Assembly: GCA_013791765.1 (NCBI GenBank)
Contig: VMTC01000031.1
Coordinates: forward strand, 1 to 54,598
From: Rhodoferax sp.
GTDB lineage: Bacteria; Pseudomonadota; Gammaproteobacteria; Burkholderiales; Burkholderiaceae_C
Direction: 5' to 3'
DNA length: 54,598 nt
Part shown: positions 1-7,896 of the stretch, in pieces
Numbering within the stretch: position 1 is the stretch's first letter
How the letters are laid out: every line of letters begins with the position of its first letter
The notes under the pieces: generated by a model
Seen by the model: the letters and a program-made list of their open reading frames with translations, nothing else
Database searches by the model: none
What the model was told of the DNA's origin: nothing
Translations under genes and position numbers: made by a program

Positions 1-224
1 ACGTGCCCTTGAGCCAGGACATTGCCACGTATTTCAAGCGCGAAGTGTTGCCCCATGCGCCCGATGCCTGGATCGACCCCGACAAAACCAAGGTGGGCTA
101 CGAGATACCGTTCAACCGCCACTTTTACGTCTTCAAACCACCGCGCCCGCTGGCCGAGATTGATGCCGAGCTGAAGGGCGTGACCGACCGCATCCTGACG
201 ATGATCGGCGGGCTGACTGCATGA
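1..224 (+). CDS. hsdM: Type I restriction-modification methyltransferase subunit HsdM, C-terminal end (partial)
   Basis: This is the 3' end of a gene that starts left of the window. About 73 residues are visible and read through from base 3 without a break, ending at the TGA at 222-224. The tail, with YEIPFNRHFYVFKPPRP followed by a short helix, matches my memory of HsdM C-termini. The catalytic N6-adenine methylase domain (NPPF motif) lies outside the window and cannot be checked. Downstream genes for the specificity subunit (2321-3637) and the restriction subunit (4474-7599), on the same strand, support the call. HsdM methylates adenine within the bipartite site chosen by HsdS and forms the M2S core of the complex. 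Confidence 0.75.
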   Translation, partial: VPLSQDIATYFKREVLPHAPDAWIDPDKTKVGYEIPFNRHFYVFKPPRPLAEIDAELKGVTDRILTMIGGLTA

Positions 225-243
225 GGCGGGGTAAAATGGGGCC

Positions 244-402
244 ATGCAAGTTACGCAGCAGCTTAAAAAACGCCTCGACCAGGCTGTGCGTGTTTCCATG
301 CGCATTGAAGGCTACCGCCCCAGCCCATCGCTCCAGGTTCAGGCCCGCGCCAAAGCACTGATGGAGCAGCAGCGTGTCCAAGTATCAATTCCAACAAAGT
401 GA
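244..402 (+). CDS. VbhA-like antitoxin of a Fic toxin
   Basis: A 52-residue ORF (ATG 244, TGA 400-402). It contains SMRIEG at residues 19-24, which fits the [S/T]xxxE[G/N] inhibitory helix motif by which class I Fic antitoxins block ATP binding in their toxin. The following segment, YRPSPSLQVQARAKALMEQQ, is typical of VbhA-type antitoxins. The ORF overlaps the start of the Fic gene (374) by 29 bases, the usual arrangement for such pairs. The antitoxin frame is intact although the toxin gene carries two stop codons. The call rests on the motif and context, because the protein is very short. Confidence 0.7.
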   Translation: MQVTQQLKKRLDQAVRVSMRIEGYRPSPSLQVQARAKALMEQQRVQVSIPTK

Positions 403-1015
403 CATCTACCAACCGGGGACTGACCTCCCCATCAATCGGCCGAATATCGGCGATACCGAAATCCTTCAGGAAGTAGAGGCCCAGCTCCTGCAACAGGCGT
501 ACCAAACCTTTGTGCTTGAGCTGACGGCAGACACACGGTTTGATGAGGCCTACTTCTAATCCCTGCACCTGCGCACCTTTGAGTCCCTGTATGCCTGGGC
601 GGGCCATTACCGCACACAGGCTATGGTCAAAGGCGGATCGATGTTCTGCCGCGCCATTTTTTTGCCGAACGAATCCCGCCGTATCTTCGCCGAACTGGAA
701 AAAGAAGATTTCTTGCGCGGTGCTGCCGCATGGCCCCCTGGCCGTTTTGCAGACCGCTTGGCTTACTTTCAAAGTGAGCTGATTGCCCTGCATCCTTTTT
801 ATGAGTTGAACGGCCGCATCACCCGCTTGTTTTTCGACCTGATCGCCATTGCCAACGGCTACGGCCCCATTGACTACGCCAAGGCCCTGTAGACCGACCC
901 CGAGGTGGACAACAACTACATACGCGCCTCGATCCATTGCGTGCAGCGCGCCGACTACAGCTTGTTGCAAACGCTGATAGCAGCGGGTTTGACGCCGAAT
1001 GAGGCTGCAGCATGA
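374..1015 (+). pseudogene. Fic/DOC-family toxin gene interrupted by two in-frame stop codons
   Basis: One continuous frame from ATG 374 to TGA 1013-1015 encodes a recognisable Fic protein of about 213 codons. It is broken by TAA at 557-559 and TAG at 890-892. The active-site motif reads HPFYELNGRITR (around 790-825), the HPFx[D/E]xNGRxxR signature of Fic AMP-transferases, with Leu where many members have Gly. Flanking segments such as YAWAGHYRTQAMVKGGS are typical of the family. Both stops would be explained by C-to-T changes in Gln codons (CAA, CAG); this is an inference. The upstream VbhA-like antitoxin is intact. Fic toxins modify targets such as gyrase and topoisomerase IV by AMPylation, but this copy should be inactive unless suppressed. 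Confidence 0.8.
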
Positions 1016-1084
1016 GCTTGCCGCGTTACCCCAACTACAAGGACAGCGGCGTGGAGTGGCTTGGGGTGGTGCCAGGGCATTGGG
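1012..1084 (+). pseudogene. hsdS 5' fragment, duplicate of the start of the intact hsdS
   Basis: These 73 bases match 2321-2393, the start of the intact hsdS, with only four or five differences. They would encode MSLPRYPNYKDSGVEWLG followed by VVPGHW. The homology stops abruptly at about 1084, where the DUF1016 leader begins. The fragment's ATG (1012) overlaps the Fic stop codon (ATGA), as would be expected of an original fic-hsdS junction. It looks like what is left of an older specificity gene after recombination brought in the DUF1016 and HigBA genes. Confidence 0.75.
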
Positions 1085-1097
1085 GAAAATACATCAA

Positions 1098-1649
1098 ATG
1101 ACAAAAAAATCAAACCTCACAGTGAAGGCCCCAGGCGCAGTCAATGAAGTCGCCTTGCTTGCCGACCTGCGTGGTCTCATTCAAGCGGCACGGCTGCGGA
1201 TTGCGACGGCGGCCAATTCGACCCACACCATGCTGTGCTGGCATGTGGGCCAGCGGCTGCTGAGAGAAAATCTGCAGGACGGCAGGGGCGCTTACGGCAA
1301 ACAAATTCTTGCAACAGTGGCGCAACAATTGGTGGCGGATTTTGGTGAGGGCTACAGCTACTCGTCGCTTACGCGCATGGTGAGATTTGCCGAGAGCATG
1401 GCCGACCAGGCAATAGTTGCAACGCTGTCACAAGAATTGAGCTGGTCGCATTTCCAGGCCTTATTACCCATCAAAGACCCACTGGCCCGTGATTTTTACG
1501 CCGAAATGTGCCGAATCGAGCGCTGGAACGTCCGCACGCTGCGGCAAAAAGTTGGCGGCATGCCGACATCACCTGCGCTCGATCAGCGGGCGTACGGCAT
1601 GAGCGCCGCCACCAGCGTGGTGCAGGATTTGCAAGAAATTCGTTTTTAG
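1098..1649 (+). CDS. DUF1016 (YhcG-like) N-terminal domain protein, C-terminally truncated
   Basis: 183 residues from ATG 1098; an upstream in-frame start at 999 would read the hsdS fragment out of frame and is rejected. The stretch from NEVALLADLRGLIQAARLR to SWSHFQALLPIKDPLARDFY and RWNVRTLRQKVGGM is the DUF1016 N-terminal domain. Full-length members (about 350 residues) continue into a PD-(D/E)xK nuclease-like domain. Here the sequence diverges after RTLRQKVGGM and stops within about 35 residues, so the nuclease half is missing. It is probably a remnant or a stand-alone N-domain. Members often sit in restriction-modification and defence loci, but their biochemical role is not well settled. 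Confidence 0.65.
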   Translation: MTKKSNLTVKAPGAVNEVALLADLRGLIQAARLRIATAANSTHTMLCWHVGQRLLRENLQDGRGAYGKQILATVAQQLVADFGEGYSYSSLTRMVRFAESMADQAIVATLSQELSWSHFQALLPIKDPLARDFYAEMCRIERWNVRTLRQKVGGMPTSPALDQRAYGMSAATSVVQDLQEIRF

Positions 1650-1661
1650 ACGAAAATATTC

Positions 1662-1991
1662 ATGTACGAAATCAGTCACTACGTCACCTCAGAGGCCCGA
1701 CGAGACATTTACGTCGATTGGCTCGAAAAGCTCAAAGACGTCACCGCCAAGATTGCTGTGGTCAGGCGCGTGGCCCGAATGGAGTCGGGAAACTTCGGCG
1801 ACCACAAATTTTGCCGGGACGGTGTGTCAGAGTTGCGCATCGATGTCGGTGCTGGCTACCGGGTGTACTACGCCATGGCGGGCAAACAGCTTGTGCTGCT
1901 GCTGTGCGGTGGTGACAAGCGCACGCAGGACGCGGACATTGACCGCGCCTGCGCTTATTGGAAGCATTGGAAACAGGAGAACGGGCAATGA
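1662..1991 (+). CDS. HigB/RelE-ParE-type toxin (addiction module killer protein)
   Basis: 109 residues beginning MYEISHYVTSEARRDIYVDW. The pattern RVARMESGNFGDHKF, ELRIDVGAGYRVYYA and LLLCGGDKRTQDADI matches the small RelE/ParE-superfamily 'addiction module killer' proteins that pair with HTH antitoxins. Such toxins usually cleave ribosome-bound mRNA. The gene overlaps the antitoxin by 4 bases (ATGA at 1988-1991), so translation is probably coupled. Toxin before antitoxin is the HigBA order. The frame is full length with no visible defect, making this the only apparently complete TA pair in the block. Confidence 0.8.
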   Translation: MYEISHYVTSEARRDIYVDWLEKLKDVTAKIAVVRRVARMESGNFGDHKFCRDGVSELRIDVGAGYRVYYAMAGKQLVLLLCGGDKRTQDADIDRACAYWKHWKQENGQ

Positions 1992-2305
1992 ACGACAAAC
2001 CGCATGACGACGCCATGATCGAGATGTATCGCAAAGACCCCGAGTTCGCGCGCCAGGTGATCAACAGCATTCTGGAAGACGAAAACGGCGACCAAGGGGA
2101 GCTTTTGGTCATCCTGCGGCAGATGGCCAGTGCTTTTGGCGGTGTGCCGGCGATTGCAGCGCAAGCGCATCTGAACCCCACGCAGCTGTATCGCACCCTT
2201 TCACCGGAGGGTAATCCTGCTTTGAGCAGCCTTTCTGCCATTCTCAAAGCCATGGGCCTGCGGCTTGCCGTTTTGCCCATGAACGCTCCGTCTGCACATG
2301 CTTGA
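1988..2305 (+). CDS. HigA-like HTH antitoxin
   Basis: 105 residues from the ATG at 1988, inside the toxin stop overlap. The segment QMASAFGGVPAIAAQAHL, NPTQLYRTLSPEGNPALSSL and ILKAMGLRLAVL is the helix-turn-helix of the 'addiction module antidote' family, the cognate partner of the 1662-1991 toxin. Antitoxins of this kind neutralise the toxin and repress their own promoter. The gene ends 15 bases before hsdS, so it may also influence transcription into the restriction genes; that is an inference. Confidence 0.8.
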   Translation: MNDKPHDDAMIEMYRKDPEFARQVINSILEDENGDQGELLVILRQMASAFGGVPAIAAQAHLNPTQLYRTLSPEGNPALSSLSAILKAMGLRLAVLPMNAPSAHA

Positions 2306-2320
2306 ATCGTTGGTCATCGA

Positions 2321-3637
2321 ATGAGCTTGCCGCGTTACCCGAACTACAAGGACAGCGGCGTGGAGTGGCTGGGGGAGGTGCCGGGGCATTGGGCTGTACG
2401 AAAGTCCCGCTGGTTATGTGAGATAAAAAAACGTATCTCAGGTGAACTTGGCCACGATGTTTTATCCATCACACAGCAGGGAATTCGGGTGCGTGACTTG
2501 GAGAGCAATAACGGTCAACTTTCCATGGACTACTCCAAGTACCAGTTTGTTAAAGTCGGAGACTTTGCAATGAACCACATGGACTTGTTGACAGGCTATG
2601 TTGACATTGCGTCTGTCCGTGGCGTTACGAGTCCAGATTACCGTGTGTTTTCCATTCGCGATCCAGGGGTGTGCTTTGATAAGTACCTTCTGTACCTGTT
2701 CCAAATGGGTTACAAGAATCGCATTTTCTACGCCTATGGACAAGGAAGCTCCCAGTTAGGCCGGTGGAGACTTCCGACGGAACAGTTTCAAGAGCTGGCA
2801 TTTCCGCTACCACCAGCAACCGAACAAACCCAAATCGCCGCCTTCCTCGACCGCGAAACCGCCAAGATTGACGAACTGGTGGCGGAGCAGCGGCGGCTGA
2901 TGGAACTGCTGAAAGAAAAGCGCCAGGCCGTCATCTCCCACGCCGTCACTCTGGGCCTGAACCCGGACGCCCCCCTGAAGCCGTCTGGCATCGAATGGCT
3001 GGGGGATGTTCCGGAGCATTGGGAGGTTGGTCCACTCAAACGCTACTGGAGCGTTACTGACTGCAAGCACGTGACCGCAGAGTTTGTAGACGAAGGCATC
3101 CCCTTGGCAAGCATCCGTGAAGTTCAAAGTCGATGGGTGTCATTGGAGAACGCCAAATGCACAACCGACCATTTTTACGAACTGCTGATCGAGGGTGGCC
3201 GTTGCCCACTTCCGGGTGACCTCATCTTCTCTAGAAATGCGACCGTAGGGGAAGTGGCGCAGGTCAGTGCAGACCATCCCCGCTTTGCGATGGGCCAAGA
3301 CGTTGTGCTGCTTCGCAAGCAGTCGCCAGAATATTCGTCAGACTACCTTCAGCACGTCATTCGATCACCGATCATCATCCTGCAACTCGCCAACATGATG
3401 ATTGGCTCAACTTTCAAGCGGATTAACGTGGAAGAGATTCGGTCGTTTGTGGTGCCATCTCCGCCAGCTACAGAACAAGCTGAAATTTCGGAATTCCTTG
3501 AACGTGAACTTGGTGGCTTCGACACCCTCACCTCCGAAGCCCAACGCGCCATCGACCTACTGCAAGAACGCCGCACCGCGCTGATTTCCGCCGCCGTCAC
3601 CGGCCAGATTGACGTGCGGGGCGCGGTTTCAGCATGA
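2321..3637 (+). CDS. hsdS: Type I restriction-modification specificity subunit HsdS
   Basis: 438 residues from ATG 2321. Two target recognition domains are visible as a repeat of the HsdS start motif: SGVEWLGEVPGHW near residue 11 and SGIEWLGDVPEHW near residue 220. Each domain is followed by a coiled spacer beginning PPATEQTQIAAFLDRE (about residue 165) and PPATEQAEISEFLERE (about 382). HsdS recognises the two halves of a bipartite DNA site, with spacer length set by the helices, and docks two HsdM subunits plus HsdR. The first 73 bases are also found at 1012-1084. The frame is complete, so specificity is probably functional. The target site cannot be predicted from sequence alone. Confidence 0.9.
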   Translation: MSLPRYPNYKDSGVEWLGEVPGHWAVRKSRWLCEIKKRISGELGHDVLSITQQGIRVRDLESNNGQLSMDYSKYQFVKVGDFAMNHMDLLTGYVDIASVRGVTSPDYRVFSIRDPGVCFDKYLLYLFQMGYKNRIFYAYGQGSSQLGRWRLPTEQFQELAFPLPPATEQTQIAAFLDRETAKIDELVAEQRRLMELLKEKRQAVISHAVTLGLNPDAPLKPSGIEWLGDVPEHWEVGPLKRYWSVTDCKHVTAEFVDEGIPLASIREVQSRWVSLENAKCTTDHFYELLIEGGRCPLPGDLIFSRNATVGEVAQVSADHPRFAMGQDVVLLRKQSPEYSSDYLQHVIRSPIIILQLANMMIGSTFKRINVEEIRSFVVPSPPATEQAEISEFLERELGGFDTLTSEAQRAIDLLQERRTALISAAVTGQIDVRGAVSA

Positions 3638-3640
3638 ACG

Positions 3641-3702
3641 CAAATGCTATTAAAACAATAGCTGCTTGCGCAATCTCCACGAGGGCTACAGATCGATTTT
3701 GC
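3641..3702 (+). repeat. Comamonadaceae AT-rich repeat, copy a (diverged)
   Basis: Directly after hsdS the sequence AATGCTATTAAAACAATAGC, then TGCTTGCGCAATCTCCACGA and GGGCTACAGATCGATTTT, follows the repeat pattern: AT-rich start, AATAGCTGCTTGCGC, then GTGGGCTAGAGCC changed to GAGGGCTACAGAT. It lies in the gap between hsdS and the toxin remnant at 3781. Confidence 0.6.
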
Positions 3703-3780
3703 ATGTATTCTCTGCCGCAAAGGTCCGCCGCGCAGCTACAACTCCAACATCAAAATATACCTTTTCAGGTAAGATTGACC

Positions 3781-4006
3781 ATGTCTCAACAAGACAAGCC
3801 GCTCGCGTGGATAGGCAGCAGCAAGAAGGATTTGATGGCCCTGCCGCTGGAGGTGCGCAAGTTCTTTGGCCATGCGCTGGATTTTGCCCAGCGTGGCAGC
3901 AAGCACGACGCGGCCAAGGTGCTCAAGGGTTTTTGGCGGCGCGGGTGTGCTGGACATTATTCGCGCACGGCTCAAGGTGGCCGAAGCGCTTGCCAAGGAG
4001 CTGTGA
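3781..4006 (+). pseudogene. Remnant of a phage Gp49/RelE-type toxin gene (internal deletion plus frameshift)
   Basis: From ATG 3781 the frame reads MSQQDKPLAWIGSSKKDLMA and VLKGF, the N-terminus of DUF891/Gp49-like toxins. It then meets a run of five T (about 3931-3935) that shifts the frame. With one T fewer it would continue GGAGVLDIIRARLKVAEALA and end at TGA 4004-4006, the normal C-terminus of this family. The roughly 45 residues that normally lie between GVL and DIIRARL, the core of the RelE fold, are absent. The gene therefore has both an internal deletion and a +1 frameshift. The unshifted frame runs on to about 4011. Its partner antitoxin at 4008 is intact. Confidence 0.7.
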
Positions 4007-4007
4007 C

Positions 4008-4355
4008 ATGAAAAAGCAAGCAACAACACGCACCATCAACGGCATCGAGGTGGAAATGGGTTCCGGCAATGTGTTTGCCGACGTGGGCCTGCCTGACGCC
4101 GACAAACTCAAGATCAAGTCCGGCCTGGTGATTGAAATCACCCGGGCGATTGCACAACTCAATCTCACCCAAAAAGCCGCCGCCGAGCGCATGGGCATTC
4201 CCCAGCCCAAGGTCTCAAGCATGTTGCGCGGCGACTTCTCGAACCTGTCCGAGCGCAAGCTAATGGATTGCCTGAACCGGCTGGGTTATGACATTGAAAT
4301 CAAGGTACGCATAGCGGCGCAGCCGGTGGGTCATTTGATGCTGGCGGTTGCGTGA
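4008..4355 (+). CDS. HTH antitoxin partner of the broken Gp49-like toxin
   Basis: 115 residues from ATG 4008, one base after the toxin-remnant stop. A helix-turn-helix is seen at about residues 45-85 (ITRAIAQLNLTQKAAAERMG, then IPQPKVSSMLRGDF), followed by LSERKLMDCLNRLGYDIEI, typical of XRE/HTH_37 antitoxins paired with Gp49-like toxins. It would bind its own operator and the toxin. As the toxin gene is wrecked, it may persist as a repressor, as protection against a homologous toxin, or by chance. An upstream in-frame start at 3666 is rejected because it would read through the toxin remnant out of frame. Confidence 0.8.
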   Translation: MKKQATTRTINGIEVEMGSGNVFADVGLPDADKLKIKSGLVIEITRAIAQLNLTQKAAAERMGIPQPKVSSMLRGDFSNLSERKLMDCLNRLGYDIEIKVRIAAQPVGHLMLAVA

Positions 4356-4356
4356 A

Positions 4357-4432
4357 TGCAAAAAGCTATTATTTACATAGCTACATACGCATATGATACA
4401 AGGGCTACAGCCCAATTTAGCTTATAAAAATG
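4357..4432 (+). repeat. Comamonadaceae AT-rich repeat, copy b (diverged)
   Basis: Between the antitoxin and hsdR: AAAAAGCTATTATTTACATA, GCTACATACGCATATGATAC, AAGGGCTACAGCCCAATTTA, GCTTATAAAAATG. It shows the AT-rich head, TAGCTAC box, GGGCTACAGCC core and ATAAAAAT tail of the family. It lies in the hsdR leader, upstream of that gene's ribosome binding site. Confidence 0.65.
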
Positions 4433-4473
4433 ACAAACTGCCCCGACGGCAGCGCCCCAGGGAGAACACAAGA

Positions 4474-7400
4474 ATGAGCCTGCACAAAGAAATCAGCTTC
4501 GAGAGCGAGATTTGCCAGCACCTTAGCCAATCAGGCTGGCTGTATGCCGAGGGCGACGCCGCAGTGTATGACCGCGCCCGCGCCCTGTTCCCTGCCGATG
4601 CGCTGGCCTGGGTGCAAGCCACCCAGCCAAAGGCTTGGGAAACGCTGACCAAGAACCACGGCAGGAAGGCCGACGAAACCCTGCTGGCCCGCCTGCGCGA
4701 CCAACTGGACCAGCGCGGCACACTGGACGTGCTGCGCCACGGCATAGAGCTTCTGGGCCTCAAAACGCCTTTGAGACTGGCCGAGTTCAAACCGGCGCTG
4801 GCGATAAATGAGGACATTTTGGCCCGCCACGCCGCCAACCGGCTGCGCGTGGTGCGCCAGGTGCGCTACTCGCTGCACAACGAGAACAGCATTGACCTGG
4901 TGCTGTTCCTCAACGGTCTGCCGGTGGCGACCGTGGAGCTCAAAACCGACTTCACCCAGAGCATTGGTGATGCCATCGACCAGTACCGCTTTGACCGCAA
5001 CCCACGCAACAAGGGTCAGCTTGCCGAGCCGCTGCTGAGTTTTCCGCACGGGGCGCTGGTGCATTTTGCGGTGAGCAATAAAGAAGTGGCGATGGTCACC
5101 CGGCTGGACGGCCCGGCCACGGTGTTCCTGCCCTTCAACCTGGGTGACGAGGGCGCGGCGGGCAACCCGGTGAATACCGCTGGCGGCCATCGCACTGCCT
5201 ACTTGTGGGAACAGGTGTGGGCGCGGGACAGCTGGCTGGAGATTTTGGGGCGTTACCTGATCGCGGTGCGGAATAAGAAGAAACAGATTGAGCGCATCAT
5301 CTTTCCGCGCTATCACCAACTGGATGTCACGCGCAAGCTACAGGCGGCGGTGCTGCTTGACGGCCCTGGCGGCAAATACCTGATTCAGCACTCTGCCGGC
5401 TCGGGCAAGACCAACAGCATTGCCTGGACGGCGCACTTTCTGGCGGAGCTGCACCGCGCAGATCATTCCAAGGTGTTTGACACCGTGCTGGTGGTGAGCG
5501 ACCGCAACGTGATCGACTCGCAGTTGCAAGAGGCCTTGTTCGACTTCCAGCGCACCACCGGCGTGGTAGCCACCATCAAAAACACTGATGGATCAAAAAG
5601 CGCCGCGCTGGCTGAAGCCTTGTCGGGCACCAAGAAGATCGTGGTCTGCACCATCCAGACCTTCCCCTTTGCGCTGGAGGCGGTGCGCGAGCTGGCCGCC
5701 ACGCAGGGCAAGCGCTTTGCGGTGATTGCCGACGAGGCGCACAGCTCCCAAACCGGCGAGGCAGCATCCAAGCTCAAGGCGGTGCTGAGCTTGGATGAGC
5801 TGAAGGACCTGAACGACGGTGGCGAAGTCAGCATGGACGACCTCTTGGCCGCCCAGATGGCGACCCGCGCCGATGACGGGGGCATCACCTTCGTGGCCTT
5901 CACCGCCACGCCCAAGAACAAGACCATGGAGCTGTTTGGCACCCGCCCAGACCCTACGCAGCCCGCCGGACCGGGCAACCTGCCCCAGCCGTTTCATGTG
6001 TATTCGATGCGGCAAGCCATTGAGGAAGAGTTCATTCTGGACGTGCTGCAAAACTACACGCCGTACAGCTTGGCGTTCAAGCTGGCGCACCATGGCGTGG
6101 ATGGCGTCCGGGAAGTGACTGAGACCGAGGTGGAGCGTAATGCCGCCATGAAACGCATCATGGGCTGGGTCAAGCTGCACCCCTACAACATCGCACAGAA
6201 GGTGCAAGTGGTGGTGGAGCACTTCCGAGAATTTGTGTCACCGCTGCTCAGCGGCAAAGCCAAGGCCATGGTGGTGGTCGGCAGCCGCCTGGAAGCGGTG
6301 CGCTGGCAGATCGCCATCGAGAAATACATCCAGACCCACGGCTACGCCATCGGCACGCTGGTGGCATTTTCTGGCGAGATCAACGATCCGGAATCTGGCC
6401 CGGATGGCTTCACCGAAAACAGCCCGGCACTCAACCCCAAGCTCAAAGGCCGCGACATCCGCGAAGCTTTCAAGGGTGATAAGTACCAAATTTTGCTGGT
6501 GGCCAACAAGTTTCAGACCGGCTTTGATCAGCCGCTGCTGTGCGGCATGTATGTGGACAAGCGCCTGGCAGGTATTCAGGCAGTGCAGACGCTTAGCCGC
6601 CTGAACCGCGCCCACCCCGGCAAAGACACCACCTATGTGCTGGACTTTGTGAACGACACCGAAGAGGTGCTGGCGGCGTTCAAGACCTACCACACCACGG
6701 CCGAACTCTCGGCCACGACCGACCCGAACCTGGTGTTCAACCTGCGCGCCAAGCTGGACGCCGCAGGGCACTATGACGACTTTGAAGTGGAACGCGTGGT
6801 GGCGGTTGAACTGAACCCCAATGCCAAGCAAAGCGCGCTGGTCGCCGCGCTTGAACCGGTGCAGGACCGCATCATGCGGCGCTACAAAGCAGCATTGGCC
6901 CGTCATCGCGAGGCCGCAGACCGTGTCGATCCAACGGCACTCAAGGCCGCGCAAGACGAACTGGACGCGCTGGTCTTGTTCAAGGGCGATATGGGGGCGT
7001 ATCTGCGGCTGTACACCTTTCTGTCGCAAGTCTTTGACTATGGCAACACCGCCATCGAGAAGCGCGCCATCTTCTACAAGCGCCTGCTGCCACTGCTGGA
7101 GTTTGGGCGGGAGCGCGAGGGCATCGACCTGTCCAAACTGGTGCTGATACGCCACCACTTGACCGACAAGGGCGAACGCACGCTGCCGCTGGGCACGGGT
7201 GACACCCCGAAGCTGGCACCCATCCTTGATGCGGGTAGCGGCATGGTGCAGGAGCAGCAAAAGACCTACATGGCCGAGCTGATCGAAAAACTAAACGAAT
7301 TATTCGGCGGCGACACCACCGAACAAGACCAGTTGAGCTATGTCAACGGCACCATTTTTGGCAAGGTGATGGCGTCAGGCAAGCTCAAGCAGCAGGCCGA

Positions 7401-7599
7401 CAACAACACCAAAGAGCAGTTCGCCAACTCACCCGACCTGACGCAGGAACTCAAGAATGCCGTCATGGATTCGTATGACGCACACACCAGCATGAGCACC
7501 CAGGCGCTGAATTCACCGATCGTGCTGCGCGGGATGTTGGATGTTTTGCTGAATCATTCGCAGCTGTATGAGGCGTTGCGGGCTCGGGCTGTCGAGTGA
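4474..7599 (+). CDS. hsdR: Type I restriction enzyme R subunit HsdR
   Basis: 1041 residues. Start chosen at ATG 4474 because GGAG sits at 4461-4464 and MSLHKEISFESEICQHL is a typical HsdR start; the longer frame from 4393 reads through repeat DNA. The nuclease motif is near residues 142-158 (IDLVLF then VATVELK, the D...ExK pattern). The helicase/translocase motor follows: Walker A SAGSGKTNS near 308, DEAH box in VIADEAHSSQTGE near 418-430, FTATPKNKT near 475. HsdR translocates DNA with ATP and cleaves remote from the unmethylated recognition site. Length and motifs are complete, so with hsdM and hsdS the system may be active. The gene ends before a 340-base non-coding stretch. Confidence 0.95.
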   Translation: MSLHKEISFESEICQHLSQSGWLYAEGDAAVYDRARALFPADALAWVQATQPKAWETLTKNHGRKADETLLARLRDQLDQRGTLDVLRHGIELLGLKTPLRLAEFKPALAINEDILARHAANRLRVVRQVRYSLHNENSIDLVLFLNGLPVATVELKTDFTQSIGDAIDQYRFDRNPRNKGQLAEPLLSFPHGALVHFAVSNKEVAMVTRLDGPATVFLPFNLGDEGAAGNPVNTAGGHRTAYLWEQVWARDSWLEILGRYLIAVRNKKKQIERIIFPRYHQLDVTRKLQAAVLLDGPGGKYLIQHSAGSGKTNSIAWTAHFLAELHRADHSKVFDTVLVVSDRNVIDSQLQEALFDFQRTTGVVATIKNTDGSKSAALAEALSGTKKIVVCTIQTFPFALEAVRELAATQGKRFAVIADEAHSSQTGEAASKLKAVLSLDELKDLNDGGEVSMDDLLAAQMATRADDGGITFVAFTATPKNKTMELFGTRPDPTQPAGPGNLPQPFHVYSMRQAIEEEFILDVLQNYTPYSLAFKLAHHGVDGVREVTETEVERNAAMKRIMGWVKLHPYNIAQKVQVVVEHFREFVSPLLSGKAKAMVVVGSRLEAVRWQIAIEKYIQTHGYAIGTLVAFSGEINDPESGPDGFTENSPALNPKLKGRDIREAFKGDKYQILLVANKFQTGFDQPLLCGMYVDKRLAGIQAVQTLSRLNRAHPGKDTTYVLDFVNDTEEVLAAFKTYHTTAELSATTDPNLVFNLRAKLDAAGHYDDFEVERVVAVELNPNAKQSALVAALEPVQDRIMRRYKAALARHREAADRVDPTALKAAQDELDALVLFKGDMGAYLRLYTFLSQVFDYGNTAIEKRAIFYKRLLPLLEFGREREGIDLSKLVLIRHHLTDKGERTLPLGTGDTPKLAPILDAGSGMVQEQQKTYMAELIEKLNELFGGDTTEQDQLSYVNGTIFGKVMASGKLKQQADNNTKEQFANSPDLTQELKNAVMDSYDAHTSMSTQALNSPIVLRGMLDVLLNHSQLYEALRARAVE

Positions 7600-7896
7600 C
7601 GCCATTAATTTAAAGCGTCAACAGCCTGTAGATACCGCAACCAGATTCTCTGCACTCGCGTAACCGGTGCAAGCCGACCCTGGGCAACCTTCACACCTCC
7701 CACCCCTGGGCTTTGCCTGCTGCGCGGCAGCGCGGTGTACCCGTCCGTCCCCCCGCGAGGGCACCCTCAGAGCCGAACTTGGGGGCTGGGGGCAGCGGGC
7801 TGATTCATGGCAGGGCTGCGCCCTGCCAAAAAAACGCAATCGTGAGCGATGTGGCTGACGGCGGGGCTAAATCTTGTTAGTCGGCGCACAAACAAA
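7600..7896. other. Non-coding stretch between hsdR and tRNA-Pro
   Basis: I see no convincing gene here. Short frames on both strands have no recognisable protein and no good ribosome binding site. A perfect 8-bp hairpin GGCAGGGC-tgc-GCCCTGCC lies at 7809-7827 but is followed by A residues, so it does not look like a terminator for the + strand. The base composition is GC-rich with runs of C and G, unlike the coding sequence around it. It is the likely right margin of the restriction-modification block. Confidence 0.5.

Noticed and set aside
374-1015. Possible stop-codon read-through or selenocysteine/pyrrolysine use in the Fic gene
   Set aside because: The stops are TAA and TAG, not TGA with a SECIS-like hairpin, and nothing suggests pyrrolysine in this lineage; nonsense mutation is simpler.
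6238-7260. 340-codon minus-strand frame inside hsdR
   Set aside because: hsdR on the + strand has intact motifs; the antisense translation shows no recognisable domain.
7809-7827. GGCAGGGC-tgc-GCCCTGCC hairpin as a terminator for hsdR
   Set aside because: It is followed by A, not T, on the + strand and lies 210 bases after hsdR; a better terminator is at 7897-7926.
7618-7858. Short frames on both strands between hsdR and tRNA-Pro
   Set aside because: No ribosome binding site, no recognisable protein, and composition typical of GC-rich non-coding DNA.
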